This document shows, piece after piece, positions 1 to 8,062 of a stretch of 15,130 bases of DNA. Origin of the DNA: JBOHHR01 sp050740975 (GTDB taxonomy: Bacteria; Pseudomonadota; Gammaproteobacteria; JBOHHR01). The stretch spans positions 1 through 15,130 of the forward strand of contig JBOIEE010000333.1 of NCBI GenBank assembly GCA_050740975.1, written 5' to 3'. The translations under genes and the position numbers were made by a program. The notes under the pieces are model-generated. The model made no database searches. It saw only the letters and a list, made by a program, of their open reading frames with translations, and was not told where the DNA came from. Position 1 is the first letter of the stretch; every line of letters begins with the position of its first letter.

Positions 1-1
1 G

Positions 2-859
2 AGTATCTCCGTCATCCTGCCTGCTTACAACGAAGAAGAGAACATTGAAAAAGCGTTAGAGCAGGCGATCGATAACCTCGAACTCCTCTTCTCGGACTGG
101 GAAATCATCGTCGTCGACGATGGGAGTCACGATAGGACTGGGGATATCGTAAACAGAGTAGCCCGTGAAAACGCTAGGGTCACCGCCGTCAGACACCACC
201 GCAATCAAGGGTATGGCGCAGCCTTACGATCGGGTATCCAGAGGGCGCGGAAGGAGCTGGTGTTTTTTTGCGATTCTGATCTGCAGTTCCACATCAACGA
301 GATCTTGCTTCTGCTGATGTGGGTAGAGCAGTACGACATCGTCATCGGCTACCGCGGTCGACGCAGTGATCCCTTCTACCGCAAACTCAACGCCTCGGGC
401 TGGAACCTATTGGTGCGCCTGCTGCTCAGGTTGAAAGTAAGAGATATCGATTGCGCCTTCAAGCTTTTCCGCAGCGAGGTGTTCAACACTGTTAAGATTG
501 GCGCTGTCGGCGCGATGGTGAATACCGAGATTCTCGTGCAGGCAACCCGCTTGGGTTACAAGCTCAGGGAGGTGCCCGTAACGCATTTCCCTCGCCGCAA
601 TGGCCAACAGACTGGAGCCAAGGTCCAGGTGATCCTTAAGGCGTTCAAAGAACTGTTTCGCCTCCGTCGTGGACTGTACCATATCGAACCAATCGTCTTC
701 CCGTACGATCAGCGTAGGGACTGCAATGGCTTCCATGCAACAGACCAGCGCAAGGGGGAGCGAAGAATGGTAATGCTGCCGATCAACTTCCGGGATCGCC
801 GAGAGCGGATCTTCAAAACGCCGGTATTTGACGCCTGCTTTCAGCAACATCCCAATTAG
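2..859 (+). CDS. GT2 family glycosyltransferase, DPM1-like (5' partial)
   Basis: The reading frame is open from base 2, so the start lies upstream of the window; 285 residues are visible. Family knowledge: GT-A fold enzymes of this type move a sugar from a nucleotide sugar to a polyprenyl phosphate or glycan at the cytoplasmic membrane. Visible signatures are the N-terminal SVILPAYNEEENI strand/loop, VVDDGSHDRTGD (nucleotide binding), the DxD-like CDSDLQF near base 270, the RDIDCAFKLFR block, and EVPVTHFPRRNGQQTGA, all typical of the dolichyl-phosphate mannosyltransferase-like subfamily in polysaccharide clusters. About 60 residues after the usual FRLR end of the domain match nothing I recognise. 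No membrane segments are seen. The next glycosyltransferase starts 18 bp downstream, suggesting one operon. The family is clear; the sugar and acceptor are unknown. Confidence 0.9.
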   Translation, partial: SISVILPAYNEEENIEKALEQAIDNLELLFSDWEIIVVDDGSHDRTGDIVNRVARENARVTAVRHHRNQGYGAALRSGIQRARKELVFFCDSDLQFHINEILLLLMWVEQYDIVIGYRGRRSDPFYRKLNASGWNLLVRLLLRLKVRDIDCAFKLFRSEVFNTVKIGAVGAMVNTEILVQATRLGYKLREVPVTHFPRRNGQQTGAKVQVILKAFKELFRLRRGLYHIEPIVFPYDQRRDCNGFHATDQRKGERRMVMLPINFRDRRERIFKTPVFDACFQQHPN

Positions 860-877
860 CCCAGCGCAGGTGCCAGC

Positions 878-2077
878 ATGGACGTAGCGGGCAAGCGGCT
901 CTCGATAGTCATGGTCGTCGCGAGTCCGTTCCCGGCCAATCACGGAACGCCTGCGGGTATCAAGGAGCTGGTTGAGGCAGTCGGGGCGAGGGGTCATCAG
1001 ATCCACATCGTGACCTACCACTTCGGCGAAGGCCCTCCGCCGACGCGAGCACAGATCCATCGGATCGCCGACCTAAGGTTTCGACGCAAGGTTAGGGTGG
1101 GACCGTCTTACGAGAAGCCGGTCCAAGACCTATTATTGTTGATCAAGCTGGTCCGAGTCGTCATCCAAAAACGGGTGGACCTAATCCATGCCCATAATTA
1201 TGAAGGCGCGTTGATCGGGTACGTGGCAAGTATGGTCACGAGAAAACCGCTGATTTACCATGCGGTCAACACCATGATTGATGAGTTGCCCGGTTATAAC
1301 TTCTTCAAGCCGCAGGTCTTGGCGGTGTGGATCGCCCGCTTTCTGGACTATTGGGTCCCGCGCACCGGCGGTCGGATCATATCTATTTCCGAAGATCTGA
1401 CGCGTTTCCTGCTTGCCCAGGGCATCAGGCCGCAGCAGATCCACACCGTACCCCTCGGGGTCGACTGTAGCCGCTTTGATGGCTATGAGCCTTCAGCCAT
1501 CCGTGAACGGTACGGTATCGGCGATGATCCCCTGGTGATATACACCGGCATCTTGGATAATTTTCAGAGGATCGATTACCTGTTGAGGGCGATGCGGGTG
1601 GTGCTCGACGAGATTGCAAAGGCCCGCCTGTTGATCGCGGCCAACATCGCTAACGAATCGGACCTCAAAGCCTGCCGGCGCATGCTCGATGAACTCACCC
1701 TCACGCAACGGGTGGACATCCTGACGGAGCAACCCTTTGCCGAAATCCCTCCGCTGCTGGCTGCTGCTGATGTCGCCGTGGTATGTCGACCACACTGCCC
1801 GGGGGTTCCCGTGAAACTACTCAATTACATGGCGGCGGGAAAACCCATCGTGGTGTTCGCGGGATCCGCGAAAGGGCTGCAGCATATGCAGCATGCCATC
1901 GTGGTGCCGGACCATGATTGGCGTGCCATGGGTCGGGGTATCGTCACGCTGTTACGCGATCGCAGGCTCGCGCAGAGGCTCGGGCAGAATGCCAGGAACT
2001 GGGTCACGGAACATTTGGGTTGGCCGCAACTCGTGAAGAGGATAGAAGCGGTATATTACGAGCTGCTCAGGGCGTAG
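878..2077 (+). CDS. GT4 family glycosyltransferase
   Basis: This 399-residue protein has the two Rossmann halves of a GT-B enzyme. The N-terminal acceptor domain begins at LSIVMVVASPFP and has the glycine-rich HGTPAGIKELVEAV loop. The C-terminal half has PLGVDCSRF (about residues 190-198), a donor-domain strand LVIYTGILDNFQ, and the PVKLLNYMAAGKPIVVF block. Family knowledge: such enzymes add sugars to lipid-linked intermediates on the cytoplasmic face. Oddity: the catalytic-site EX7E pair is missing. By my alignment its positions hold Pro308 and Asn316, where relatives usually have at least a KLLEYMA glutamate. The ATG at 878 is the only sensible start; the preceding ribosome binding site is weak, as expected for a gene 18 bp behind its neighbour. 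Donor and acceptor cannot be deduced. Confidence 0.88.
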   Translation: MDVAGKRLSIVMVVASPFPANHGTPAGIKELVEAVGARGHQIHIVTYHFGEGPPPTRAQIHRIADLRFRRKVRVGPSYEKPVQDLLLLIKLVRVVIQKRVDLIHAHNYEGALIGYVASMVTRKPLIYHAVNTMIDELPGYNFFKPQVLAVWIARFLDYWVPRTGGRIISISEDLTRFLLAQGIRPQQIHTVPLGVDCSRFDGYEPSAIRERYGIGDDPLVIYTGILDNFQRIDYLLRAMRVVLDEIAKARLLIAANIANESDLKACRRMLDELTLTQRVDILTEQPFAEIPPLLAAADVAVVCRPHCPGVPVKLLNYMAAGKPIVVFAGSAKGLQHMQHAIVVPDHDWRAMGRGIVTLLRDRRLAQRLGQNARNWVTEHLGWPQLVKRIEAVYYELLRA

Positions 2078-2129
2078 CCGACGCTATCGGTTAAGTGAGA
2101 CCTTATGACGGCGGCATTCACGAGCGTGA

Positions 2130-2155
2130 GGGCACTCTGATTGATCGAAGTGCCC
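2130..2155. repeat. Inverted repeat (7-bp arms, 12-bp loop) before the phosphatase pair
   Basis: GGGCACT at 2130-2136 and AGTGCCC at 2149-2155 are perfect complements. The hairpin lies in the 118-bp gap after the GT4 gene and about 40 bp before the first phosphatase-like gene. It lacks a following T run, so it is not a standard intrinsic terminator. It could be an operator, a leader hairpin or an RNA-stability element. Confidence 0.5.
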
Positions 2156-2179
2156 GCAAGTTAGTCGCTTGGACAATCG

Positions 2180-2185
2180 AGGAGG
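2180..2185 (+). promoter_or_regulatory. Ribosome binding site deciding the start at 2196
   Basis: AGGAGG stands 10 bp before the ATG at 2196. This favours that start over an in-frame TTG at 2169, which lies upstream of the site and would add nine uncharacteristic residues. Confidence 0.75.
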
Positions 2186-2195
2186 CACACGTGAC

Positions 2196-3938
2196 ATGAG
2201 TGAACCGCAGGGGAATTATCGGCCAAAGGTGATGGTTATCGGAGTCGACGGAGCGACCTTCGATCTGATCAAGCCGTGGGCAGAACAAGGGCGACTGCCA
2301 AACTTCAAGTCTCTGCTCGATAGCGGCATACACGGCGAGCTCCGATCGACCGTTCCACCGGTGACGGCGCCGGCCTGGACCTCTTTCATGACGGGGAAAA
2401 ACCCCGGTAAGCACGGCCTATTTCATTTCATCGAGCCTCAACCGGGTAGCTACGAAATACGGTATACGAACGCCCGCTCACGTTTGGCGAAGACCATCTG
2501 GCAGATCTTGGGTGAATCTGGGCTCCGGGTGGGGGTGGTGAACGTACCGATGACCTACCCACCTGAGCCCGTGAACGGGTTTATGATCTCGGGTATGGAC
2601 GCGCCGGAAGGTAGCACAGCGATAACCTATCCAACGGAGCTCTATCAGGAGATCAAAGAGAAGTTTGGTAAAGTCAGCCCCCAGGTTCGCTACTTGGGAT
2701 ACCTCAATACCAATGCACGCCGCGATGATGTGCTACGCTCGCTCGAGACCATGGATGAGCACTATCTCGCGCTCACGACCTATCTCTTGGGCCGTTCGCC
2801 GGTCGATGTCATGATGGTTGTCTTCACCTCAGTCGATACCGTGCAGCACTTTTTCTGGCAATACATGGACCGTCAACACCCTCAGTACGACGCGGTCGGG
2901 GCGGCCAAGTACCAGGACGCCATCTTCCGGGTACACAAACGCATCGATGATATCATTGGGACACTGAGAGACAGCCTGCCTGAAGAAACCAGCTTCGTTT
3001 TGATGTCAGACCATGGGTTTGCGGCCTCGAGCGCTCGGGTGATCCATCTCAACGGCTATCTCCACGAGCTGGGGTTACTGAAGTTGCATCAATCCAAGTC
3101 AAGCGGGTATCACCCCGGGCGGTTATTCGATTTTGCGGTCAGGAAACTGGACGCGCTCGTCAGAGGGACCTTGACATCGGAACAAAAGGCAAGGCTAGGC
3201 CACTGGTTTCCGCGGCTCCGACGGAGGTGGGAGTCCCGCTTAAGCGGCTTAACAAAAATAGCCTGGAGGGATACCAAAGCGTTCGCATACGAGGTGCTCA
3301 CCTTCCCCTCGGGTATCTGGGTCAATCTCAAAGGCACGAGGCCCTACGGAACCGTGAGCCCTGGGCTAGAGTACGAGAGGCTCGTTAAATTTATCGCCGA
3401 CAAGTTATCCGAACTGAAGGACCCCGTCACGGGTACGAAGCTTATCAAACAGGTTTATCGCAAGGAGGAGATCTACCACGGTCCTTACCTCGACCATGCC
3501 CCCGACCTGACGCTGGCTTGGTGGGAGGGAACGCCCCTTCTCGGCAAAGCGAGCTTCACCGAAAGCGTTGATGGCGATGTGGTTAAGTATCTCGGGGATA
3601 GGCCGATCCAGGCAGGGGAATGGGCCGGTGTTCATTCGAACAAAGGTATCTTGGTGTTAGCCGGCAAGGCCTTTCGAGAGAAAGCGAGCTTAGAAGGGGC
3701 CGAGATCACGGATCTCGCTCCCACCCTCCTCTACTTGCTTGGTTTTGCTTTACCAGCGGATATGGACGGGAGGGTTCTGAGCGAGGCGTTTACGGCGGAA
3801 TTTGCATCAACCCATGATGTGTTACGGCACGGGGTGGCGGACGATGAGCTATCGCTTAATGTTACAGACAGTACTTATTCTGAGGAAGAGTCGGAGAAGG
3901 TCATGCAGCGTCTACGGGGCCTAGGCTATATCGAATAG
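2196..3938 (+). CDS. Alkaline phosphatase superfamily (type I phosphodiesterase/NPP-like) protein, copy 1
   Basis: This 580-residue protein of the AlkP superfamily has metal ligands in the expected order: Asp18 in GVDGATFD, a Thr nucleophile at Thr57 (aligned through VTAPAWTSFMTG), a D-x3-H pair in SVDTVQHFFW, Asp-His in LMSDHGF, and a late His in WAGVHSNKG. Family knowledge: these are two-metal phosphate-ester or phosphodiester hydrolases or transferases. No signal peptide is evident, so it is probably cytoplasmic. The C-terminus ends RLRGLGYIE, a tail shared with the next gene. It lies between glycosyltransferase genes and the flippase, so a role in trimming or transferring a phospho-group on a glycan or its lipid carrier is plausible but inferred. 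Only 20 bp separate it from its paralogue. Confidence 0.88.
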   Translation: MSEPQGNYRPKVMVIGVDGATFDLIKPWAEQGRLPNFKSLLDSGIHGELRSTVPPVTAPAWTSFMTGKNPGKHGLFHFIEPQPGSYEIRYTNARSRLAKTIWQILGESGLRVGVVNVPMTYPPEPVNGFMISGMDAPEGSTAITYPTELYQEIKEKFGKVSPQVRYLGYLNTNARRDDVLRSLETMDEHYLALTTYLLGRSPVDVMMVVFTSVDTVQHFFWQYMDRQHPQYDAVGAAKYQDAIFRVHKRIDDIIGTLRDSLPEETSFVLMSDHGFAASSARVIHLNGYLHELGLLKLHQSKSSGYHPGRLFDFAVRKLDALVRGTLTSEQKARLGHWFPRLRRRWESRLSGLTKIAWRDTKAFAYEVLTFPSGIWVNLKGTRPYGTVSPGLEYERLVKFIADKLSELKDPVTGTKLIKQVYRKEEIYHGPYLDHAPDLTLAWWEGTPLLGKASFTESVDGDVVKYLGDRPIQAGEWAGVHSNKGILVLAGKAFREKASLEGAEITDLAPTLLYLLGFALPADMDGRVLSEAFTAEFASTHDVLRHGVADDELSLNVTDSTYSEEESEKVMQRLRGLGYIE

Positions 3939-3958
3939 GCTTTTAGGAGAATGAGTCC

Positions 3959-5689
3959 ATGGGAAAGATACTCATAATTGGGCTGGACGGGGCGACGTTC
4001 GATCTCATCCGCCCCTGGGCCCAGCAAGGGAAGCTGCCTCACCTCGCGAGACTGATGGAGAAGGGGGTACAAGGTGAGCTTAAGTCGACCTACCCTCCGA
4101 TGTCCCCTCCCGCCTGGACCTCGTTCATGACGGGCAAAAATCCCGGCAAGCACGGCATATTTGACTTCGCGGCACGCAAACCCTGCAGCTACGAGATCGA
4201 GTTTATCAATGCCCGTCACCGAAAGGCGACGACCATCTGGAAGCTGATGAGCGATGCCGGGAAGCGCGTCTGTGTGCTCTCGCTACCGATAACTTACCCC
4301 CCGGAGAAGATCAATGGCATCATGATCAGTGGATTGGACGCCCCTGGCGTGGGAGGCCTTGCGGATCCGTCGGCCATCTATCCGCCCGATCTGCATCAGG
4401 AGCTACTGGACAAGCTCGGGGGATATCAAATCTCGCCGAATCTAGAGCAGTTCTCCACGGGCCAGTGTGACGAGATGGTCGAGGCTGCGCTGCGCACGGT
4501 ACAGAGCAAGCTGGAGAACGCGCTTTATCTGTACCAGAAAGAAGCATGGGACTGTTTTATGATCACCATAGGTGAAACCGATGGGGTTGCGCATCGCCTG
4601 TGGAAATACCACGATCCGCACAGTCCTCTGTCGCCCAACCGCGGAACGGAATCCGACGGGGCAGACCCGATCCTGCGCATCTATGCGAAGGTGGATCACT
4701 ATATGGGCCGTCTCTGTGCGCTCGCCCCCGAGGATACGACGATCATTGTCATCTCGGACCACGGCCATGGCGGCGTCGGCAACAAGGCAGTTTACCTCAA
4801 CTCCTGGCTCGAGCAAAAGCACTTTCTAAAGTTCAAGGCGGATACAAGTGGAAGTCCGTTCAGTGCCCTGTTCCAGAGAGTGGCGGCGCGCGGGGTGCTC
4901 GGGGCGGGAAGGTTCGGGCTTAAGGTGCTGCCGGCCGGCTTTAAGAAAAGGGTTTTTCGCCGGACCTACCTGGCGAATCGGGTGGCCTCGTGGCTCCGCT
5001 TCTCGGTAATCGATTGGAAGCACACGCAGGCCTATTCCGAGGAGACGCCCTACTACCCCACAGTCTGGATTAACGTCCAGGGTAGGGAGCCGGCTGGTAC
5101 TGTTAAACCCGGCGCGGAGTACGAGGATCTCCGCGACCGGATCATCCGCGAGCTCTACCATCTGGTGGACCCCGAGACCAAGCAACCGGTAGTAAAGACT
5201 GTGCGCCGGCGCGAGGAGATCTATTCAGGTCCGTACGTAGAAAAATTCCCCGACCTGATCATAGAGTGGGGTTTGGATAACGGCTATTCGTATCGCTTCA
5301 AGAGCAGCCAGGGCGGTAGGGCAGGGCGTGCCCCGATCGCCTATGTCGATAACAAGGAGCAGGAGGAGTCCAAATCAGGAGACCATCGGGATTTCGGGAT
5401 ATTTATAGCCTTGGGGAGGGAGTTGAAAGCCTCGCTGCAGTTGACTGAGGTAGACATTCTGGATATCGCGCCGACCGTGCTGTATCTCTTGGATCTGCCC
5501 CTGCCAGCGGATATGGATGGCAAGGTCCTGACTCAGATGTTGCGGGAAGAATATCTTTCATCTCATCCGCTCTGCTATGCCAGTGAGACTGGTTCAGGTG
5601 AGAATATAAGTAACCAGGGACCAGGTTATTCGCCGGAGGACGAGAAAGCCATAAAGGCGAGATTGCAGGGTCTCGGTTACATCGAATAG
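3959..5689 (+). CDS. Alkaline phosphatase superfamily (type I phosphodiesterase/NPP-like) protein, copy 2
   Basis: This 576-residue paralogue of the preceding gene is similar along its whole length. Asp10 in GLDGATFD, the ETDGVAHRLW Asp/His pair, the ISDHGHGG Asp-His and the late GDHRDFG His are all present. The nucleophile position, Thr57 in copy 1, is Ser49 here (MSPPAWTSFMTG). It differs mainly by a charged insertion around YVDNKEQEESKSGDHR before the last metal His. The C-terminus, ARLQGLGYIE, matches copy 1. AGGAGA at 3945-3950 lies 8 bp before the ATG at 3959; an ATG at 3951 is out of frame. No signal peptide is visible. The likely context is surface-polysaccharide or glycolipid metabolism; the substrate is unknown. 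Confidence 0.88.
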   Translation: MGKILIIGLDGATFDLIRPWAQQGKLPHLARLMEKGVQGELKSTYPPMSPPAWTSFMTGKNPGKHGIFDFAARKPCSYEIEFINARHRKATTIWKLMSDAGKRVCVLSLPITYPPEKINGIMISGLDAPGVGGLADPSAIYPPDLHQELLDKLGGYQISPNLEQFSTGQCDEMVEAALRTVQSKLENALYLYQKEAWDCFMITIGETDGVAHRLWKYHDPHSPLSPNRGTESDGADPILRIYAKVDHYMGRLCALAPEDTTIIVISDHGHGGVGNKAVYLNSWLEQKHFLKFKADTSGSPFSALFQRVAARGVLGAGRFGLKVLPAGFKKRVFRRTYLANRVASWLRFSVIDWKHTQAYSEETPYYPTVWINVQGREPAGTVKPGAEYEDLRDRIIRELYHLVDPETKQPVVKTVRRREEIYSGPYVEKFPDLIIEWGLDNGYSYRFKSSQGGRAGRAPIAYVDNKEQEESKSGDHRDFGIFIALGRELKASLQLTEVDILDIAPTVLYLLDLPLPADMDGKVLTQMLREEYLSSHPLCYASETGSGENISNQGPGYSPEDEKAIKARLQGLGYIE

Positions 5690-5705
5690 ATGTATAATTT
5701 AGCCG

Positions 5706-5921
5706 ATGAGCCAAGCCGACGGGGTAGCGGATCGTACCGTTTTCGTCGTGGGCAACGATTCGGTTGCTAGGGCGAGAAAGGTCAAGTCCGGAACCATGGC
5801 GGAAGGGATGACAGAGATTATGGATGGCCTCAGTGCTGGCGAAAAGGTGGTTGCTGTCGGAAAGATGTATTTGAAAGATGGCGATCCTATCGGGGAGCGG
5901 GCAATGAGCCTGTCAAGGTAA
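5706..5921 (+). pseudogene. C-terminal remnant of an RND/HlyD-type membrane fusion protein
   Basis: The 71 residues read like the last part of a periplasmic adaptor of tripartite efflux pumps: DRTVFVVGNDSVARARKV, then a glycine-bounded strand, then EIMDGLSAGEKVVAVGKMYLKDGDPI. This corresponds to the membrane-proximal barrel end of that family, whose full proteins are about 350-400 residues. The N-terminal signal, hairpin and lipoyl domains are absent, and an in-frame TAG lies at 5700-5702 just before the ATG. No pump (AcrB-type) gene is nearby. It lies 16 bp after the second phosphatase gene and before the flippase, as left-over DNA from a rearrangement would. It could still be translated as a small protein. 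The family resemblance is fairly strong for its length; pseudogene status is inferred from truncation. Confidence 0.65.
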
Positions 5922-5974
5922 ACGAAGCGCACCTCGCTGTGCTGGCAGGGCCCAGCCACGACACAACCGGAAGT

Positions 5975-7432
5975 ATGAGCGCTACGGCCAAACGGATATT
6001 GGAAAATTCCATCCTGCGCGTCGGTGGGTATGCCGTCGGCGCCCTCATCTACTTTGCCATCATCGTTCTCATCGCCCGCTATCTCGGGGCCGAGCGGTTC
6101 GGGTATTTCTCTTTTATCCTGGCGCTGGTAGGGATGTTTCAGCTGCTCGTGGATATGGGGGTTCGCAACGTCCTAATCCGTGATATCGCGGTGGACAAGA
6201 CACGGTTCGCCGAGAAGCTTGGCGTGGCAAGGACATTGCTGTGGGCGCTCTCTTTCGTGACGATGGCTCTCATCGTCCTGCTCGCGAATCTGCTTCCCCT
6301 CTCCCAGGAGGTCCGCCAATCGATCTATCTGGCTGGTCTGGCCGTCATTGTCACGTTCTATGCCCTGGGGTACAGCGCGGTCCTGCGGGCCTTTGAGGAA
6401 ATGGAGTGGGATATCCTCGGGTTCGTACTGCACAAGTGCCTCTTCATCGGCCTGATCGGGATGGTCATCAACACCGACCTCGGGTTGCAGGGCGTATTCG
6501 GGGCCATGCTGGCCGCCAATAGCGGCCTTTATCTGTATTGCTGGGGTATGGTCAGGTTACTGCACGGTCCTGCCAAACGCTGTCTCGATCTGCGTCCCGG
6601 GTGGGTCCTGCTCAAAGAGTCCCTTCCGCTCGGCATCGCGGAGATCTTGAGGCGTTCGACCTGGCATGTAGACAAGCTGCTCCTGGCGGCTCTGAGCTCC
6701 CCTGTGGCCGTAGGCGTCTTCAGCGCGGGATTCAAGTTTCTGGAGGCTATCAACCCGTTTGCGAACAACCTGACGCTGCCTCTGTTTCCCGCCTTTTCCC
6801 GATTCGCCCAGGCCTCACCTCTAAGGGTGTTGAGTGCCTTTGAGCAGAGTTTGAAATTCCTGTTCGTCATCGCTATTCCACTCGCAATTACGTTTTTCGT
6901 ATTCGCTGACCGCGTCGTCGTATTCTTCTTTGGGACGGAATACGCGGAAACTAATATCGTGTTAAAGGTCCTTGCACCAGCGGTGATCCTGGTCTTCCCG
7001 AACTCGGCCTATGGCTACGTCTTCACGGCCCTGCGTCTACAACGCAACTACACAGTTTGCGTCGCCCTATCGCTACTGGTCAAAGTACTACTGGAGCTGT
7101 TTCTGATCCCCTGGTGCGGTTATGTTGGCGCCGCCATAGGCACTGTGGTGGCAGAGGGAGTTCTGTTTTGCGTCGGCCTCCTCATGCTGCGACGGCTCGG
7201 GGACGGTGTCCCCCGCCTGGGGCTGGTATGGCGGCCGTGTGTCGCTGGCCTCGTTATGGGGTTCCTGTGTTGGCGGGTCCGAGACCAAGCGTTTACGTCG
7301 GCGCTGTTGGGCGCTGGGTTAGGATTGGCGGTTTATGCAGGTCTGCTGCTTCTCCTGAAGACGTTTACACGTCAGGAGCTGGCCCTACTGGTGGATGCCG
7401 TGCGGGTGCGGTTTAGAAGCTCGACGCAATGA
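5975..7432 (+). CDS. Oligosaccharide flippase family (Wzx-like) membrane protein
   Basis: This 485-residue, very hydrophobic protein has roughly 12-14 predicted membrane segments. Its N-terminus (ILRVGGYAVGALIYFAIIV, then ARYLGAERFGYFSFILAL and DMGVRNVLIRDIA) is characteristic of polysaccharide-biosynthesis flippases of the MOP superfamily. Family knowledge: these move undecaprenyl-diphosphate-linked oligosaccharide across the inner membrane. I chose ATG 5975 (MSATAKRILENS) over an upstream in-frame GTG at 5939 because the extra residues look unlike the family and the standard N-terminal amphipathic start follows 5975. The stop overlaps the next ORF by ATGA, implying translational coupling. 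Its place beside two glycosyltransferases supports a role in an exopolysaccharide or lipopolysaccharide pathway. Confidence 0.88.
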   Translation: MSATAKRILENSILRVGGYAVGALIYFAIIVLIARYLGAERFGYFSFILALVGMFQLLVDMGVRNVLIRDIAVDKTRFAEKLGVARTLLWALSFVTMALIVLLANLLPLSQEVRQSIYLAGLAVIVTFYALGYSAVLRAFEEMEWDILGFVLHKCLFIGLIGMVINTDLGLQGVFGAMLAANSGLYLYCWGMVRLLHGPAKRCLDLRPGWVLLKESLPLGIAEILRRSTWHVDKLLLAALSSPVAVGVFSAGFKFLEAINPFANNLTLPLFPAFSRFAQASPLRVLSAFEQSLKFLFVIAIPLAITFFVFADRVVVFFFGTEYAETNIVLKVLAPAVILVFPNSAYGYVFTALRLQRNYTVCVALSLLVKVLLELFLIPWCGYVGAAIGTVVAEGVLFCVGLLMLRRLGDGVPRLGLVWRPCVAGLVMGFLCWRVRDQAFTSALLGAGLGLAVYAGLLLLLKTFTRQELALLVDAVRVRFRSSTQ

Positions 7433-7860
7433 GGGCAATGACCGCTTTGGGCGTACTATTGATCCTGGCAAGTCCGACACTTGCGTGGATCGAGGCGACA
7501 GCAACGGGCGCGTCGTCCCCAGGTTGCCGGTGGCTAGCAATCCCAGTCGCGATCCTGGGAACCTGGGCCTCGTTCTGGCGTTTCATCAGCTGTGCGGGGA
7601 GGGGTCTGCGGCGTGGCCGGCCTGGGTCTGTGGGTTATGCGGTTCTCCATTTGAACTTTATCGATCCCAACTTCTGGGCCCTGGTGGACGAGAATGCACA
7701 GTATGTACAGATGATAGAATTCTCGGACAAATACCTACCGCCCAACTACGGCAGTCAACGGCCAAGGCCCGGTCCCAGTAACTGGAGGCGGGTCCGGCCA
7801 AACCTGGCCCGCAGGGCAGCGCTTCTACCAGCCACCGCCCCCTCTCTATGCCCAGCATAA
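7429..7860 (+). CDS. Hypothetical membrane/exported protein, probably truncated or frameshifted
   Basis: This 143-codon ORF overlaps the flippase stop by ATGA, so it was probably a real coupled gene. Residues 1-20 look like a signal or anchor (ALGVLLILASPTLAW), followed by a second hydrophobic stretch (WLAIPVAILGTWASFW). The block LHLNFIDPNFWALVDENAQ and the following IEFSDKYLPPNYG look like a genuine folded segment. After about residue 108 the sequence turns into an Arg/Pro-rich string with no protein character. Another frame (from about 7753 to a TAG near 7927) gives a Gly/Pro/Gln-rich extension instead, so a frameshift or truncation around 7750 is likely. I do not recognise the family. Confidence 0.45.
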   Translation: MRAMTALGVLLILASPTLAWIEATATGASSPGCRWLAIPVAILGTWASFWRFISCAGRGLRRGRPGSVGYAVLHLNFIDPNFWALVDENAQYVQMIEFSDKYLPPNYGSQRPRPGPSNWRRVRPNLARRAALLPATAPSLCPA

Positions 7861-7916
7861 GCGATTCGGAAAGCCTCTATCAAGGGGCGAAAGGGAGCGT
7901 ACCTACAGCCTTGTCC

Positions 7917-7946
7917 TACCCCTAAATTAGGGTACCACTGGGGGTA
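7917..7946. promoter_or_regulatory. Candidate NarL/LuxR-type operator cluster
   Basis: TACCCCT at 7917-7923 fits the published NarL heptamer pattern TACYYMT. CCCTAAATTAGGG at 7920-7932 is a perfect 13-bp dyad centred on A7926, and GGGGGTA at 7940-7946 is a third site, six of seven in reverse orientation. The window encodes two proteins with NarL/LuxR-type DNA-binding domains. Binding is inference. Confidence 0.35.
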
Positions 7947-8040
7947 AATAGAACGTTTTCATACTCGATGCGCTGGGCATTTTCGTATTTACTTTTAAGA
8001 GGTAACTAGTGGGCGATGTCCGCGTAAAAAAGTCTCGTGC

Positions 8041-8062
8041 GAGGTCCCCCCGAGGTCCCCCC
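8041..8062. repeat. Tandem duplication of an 11-bp unit
   Basis: GAGGTCCCCCC occurs twice head to tail, at 8041-8051 and 8052-8062, with no mismatch, in non-coding DNA. The cause could be slipped-strand duplication or a pair of binding sites. Confidence 0.8.
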
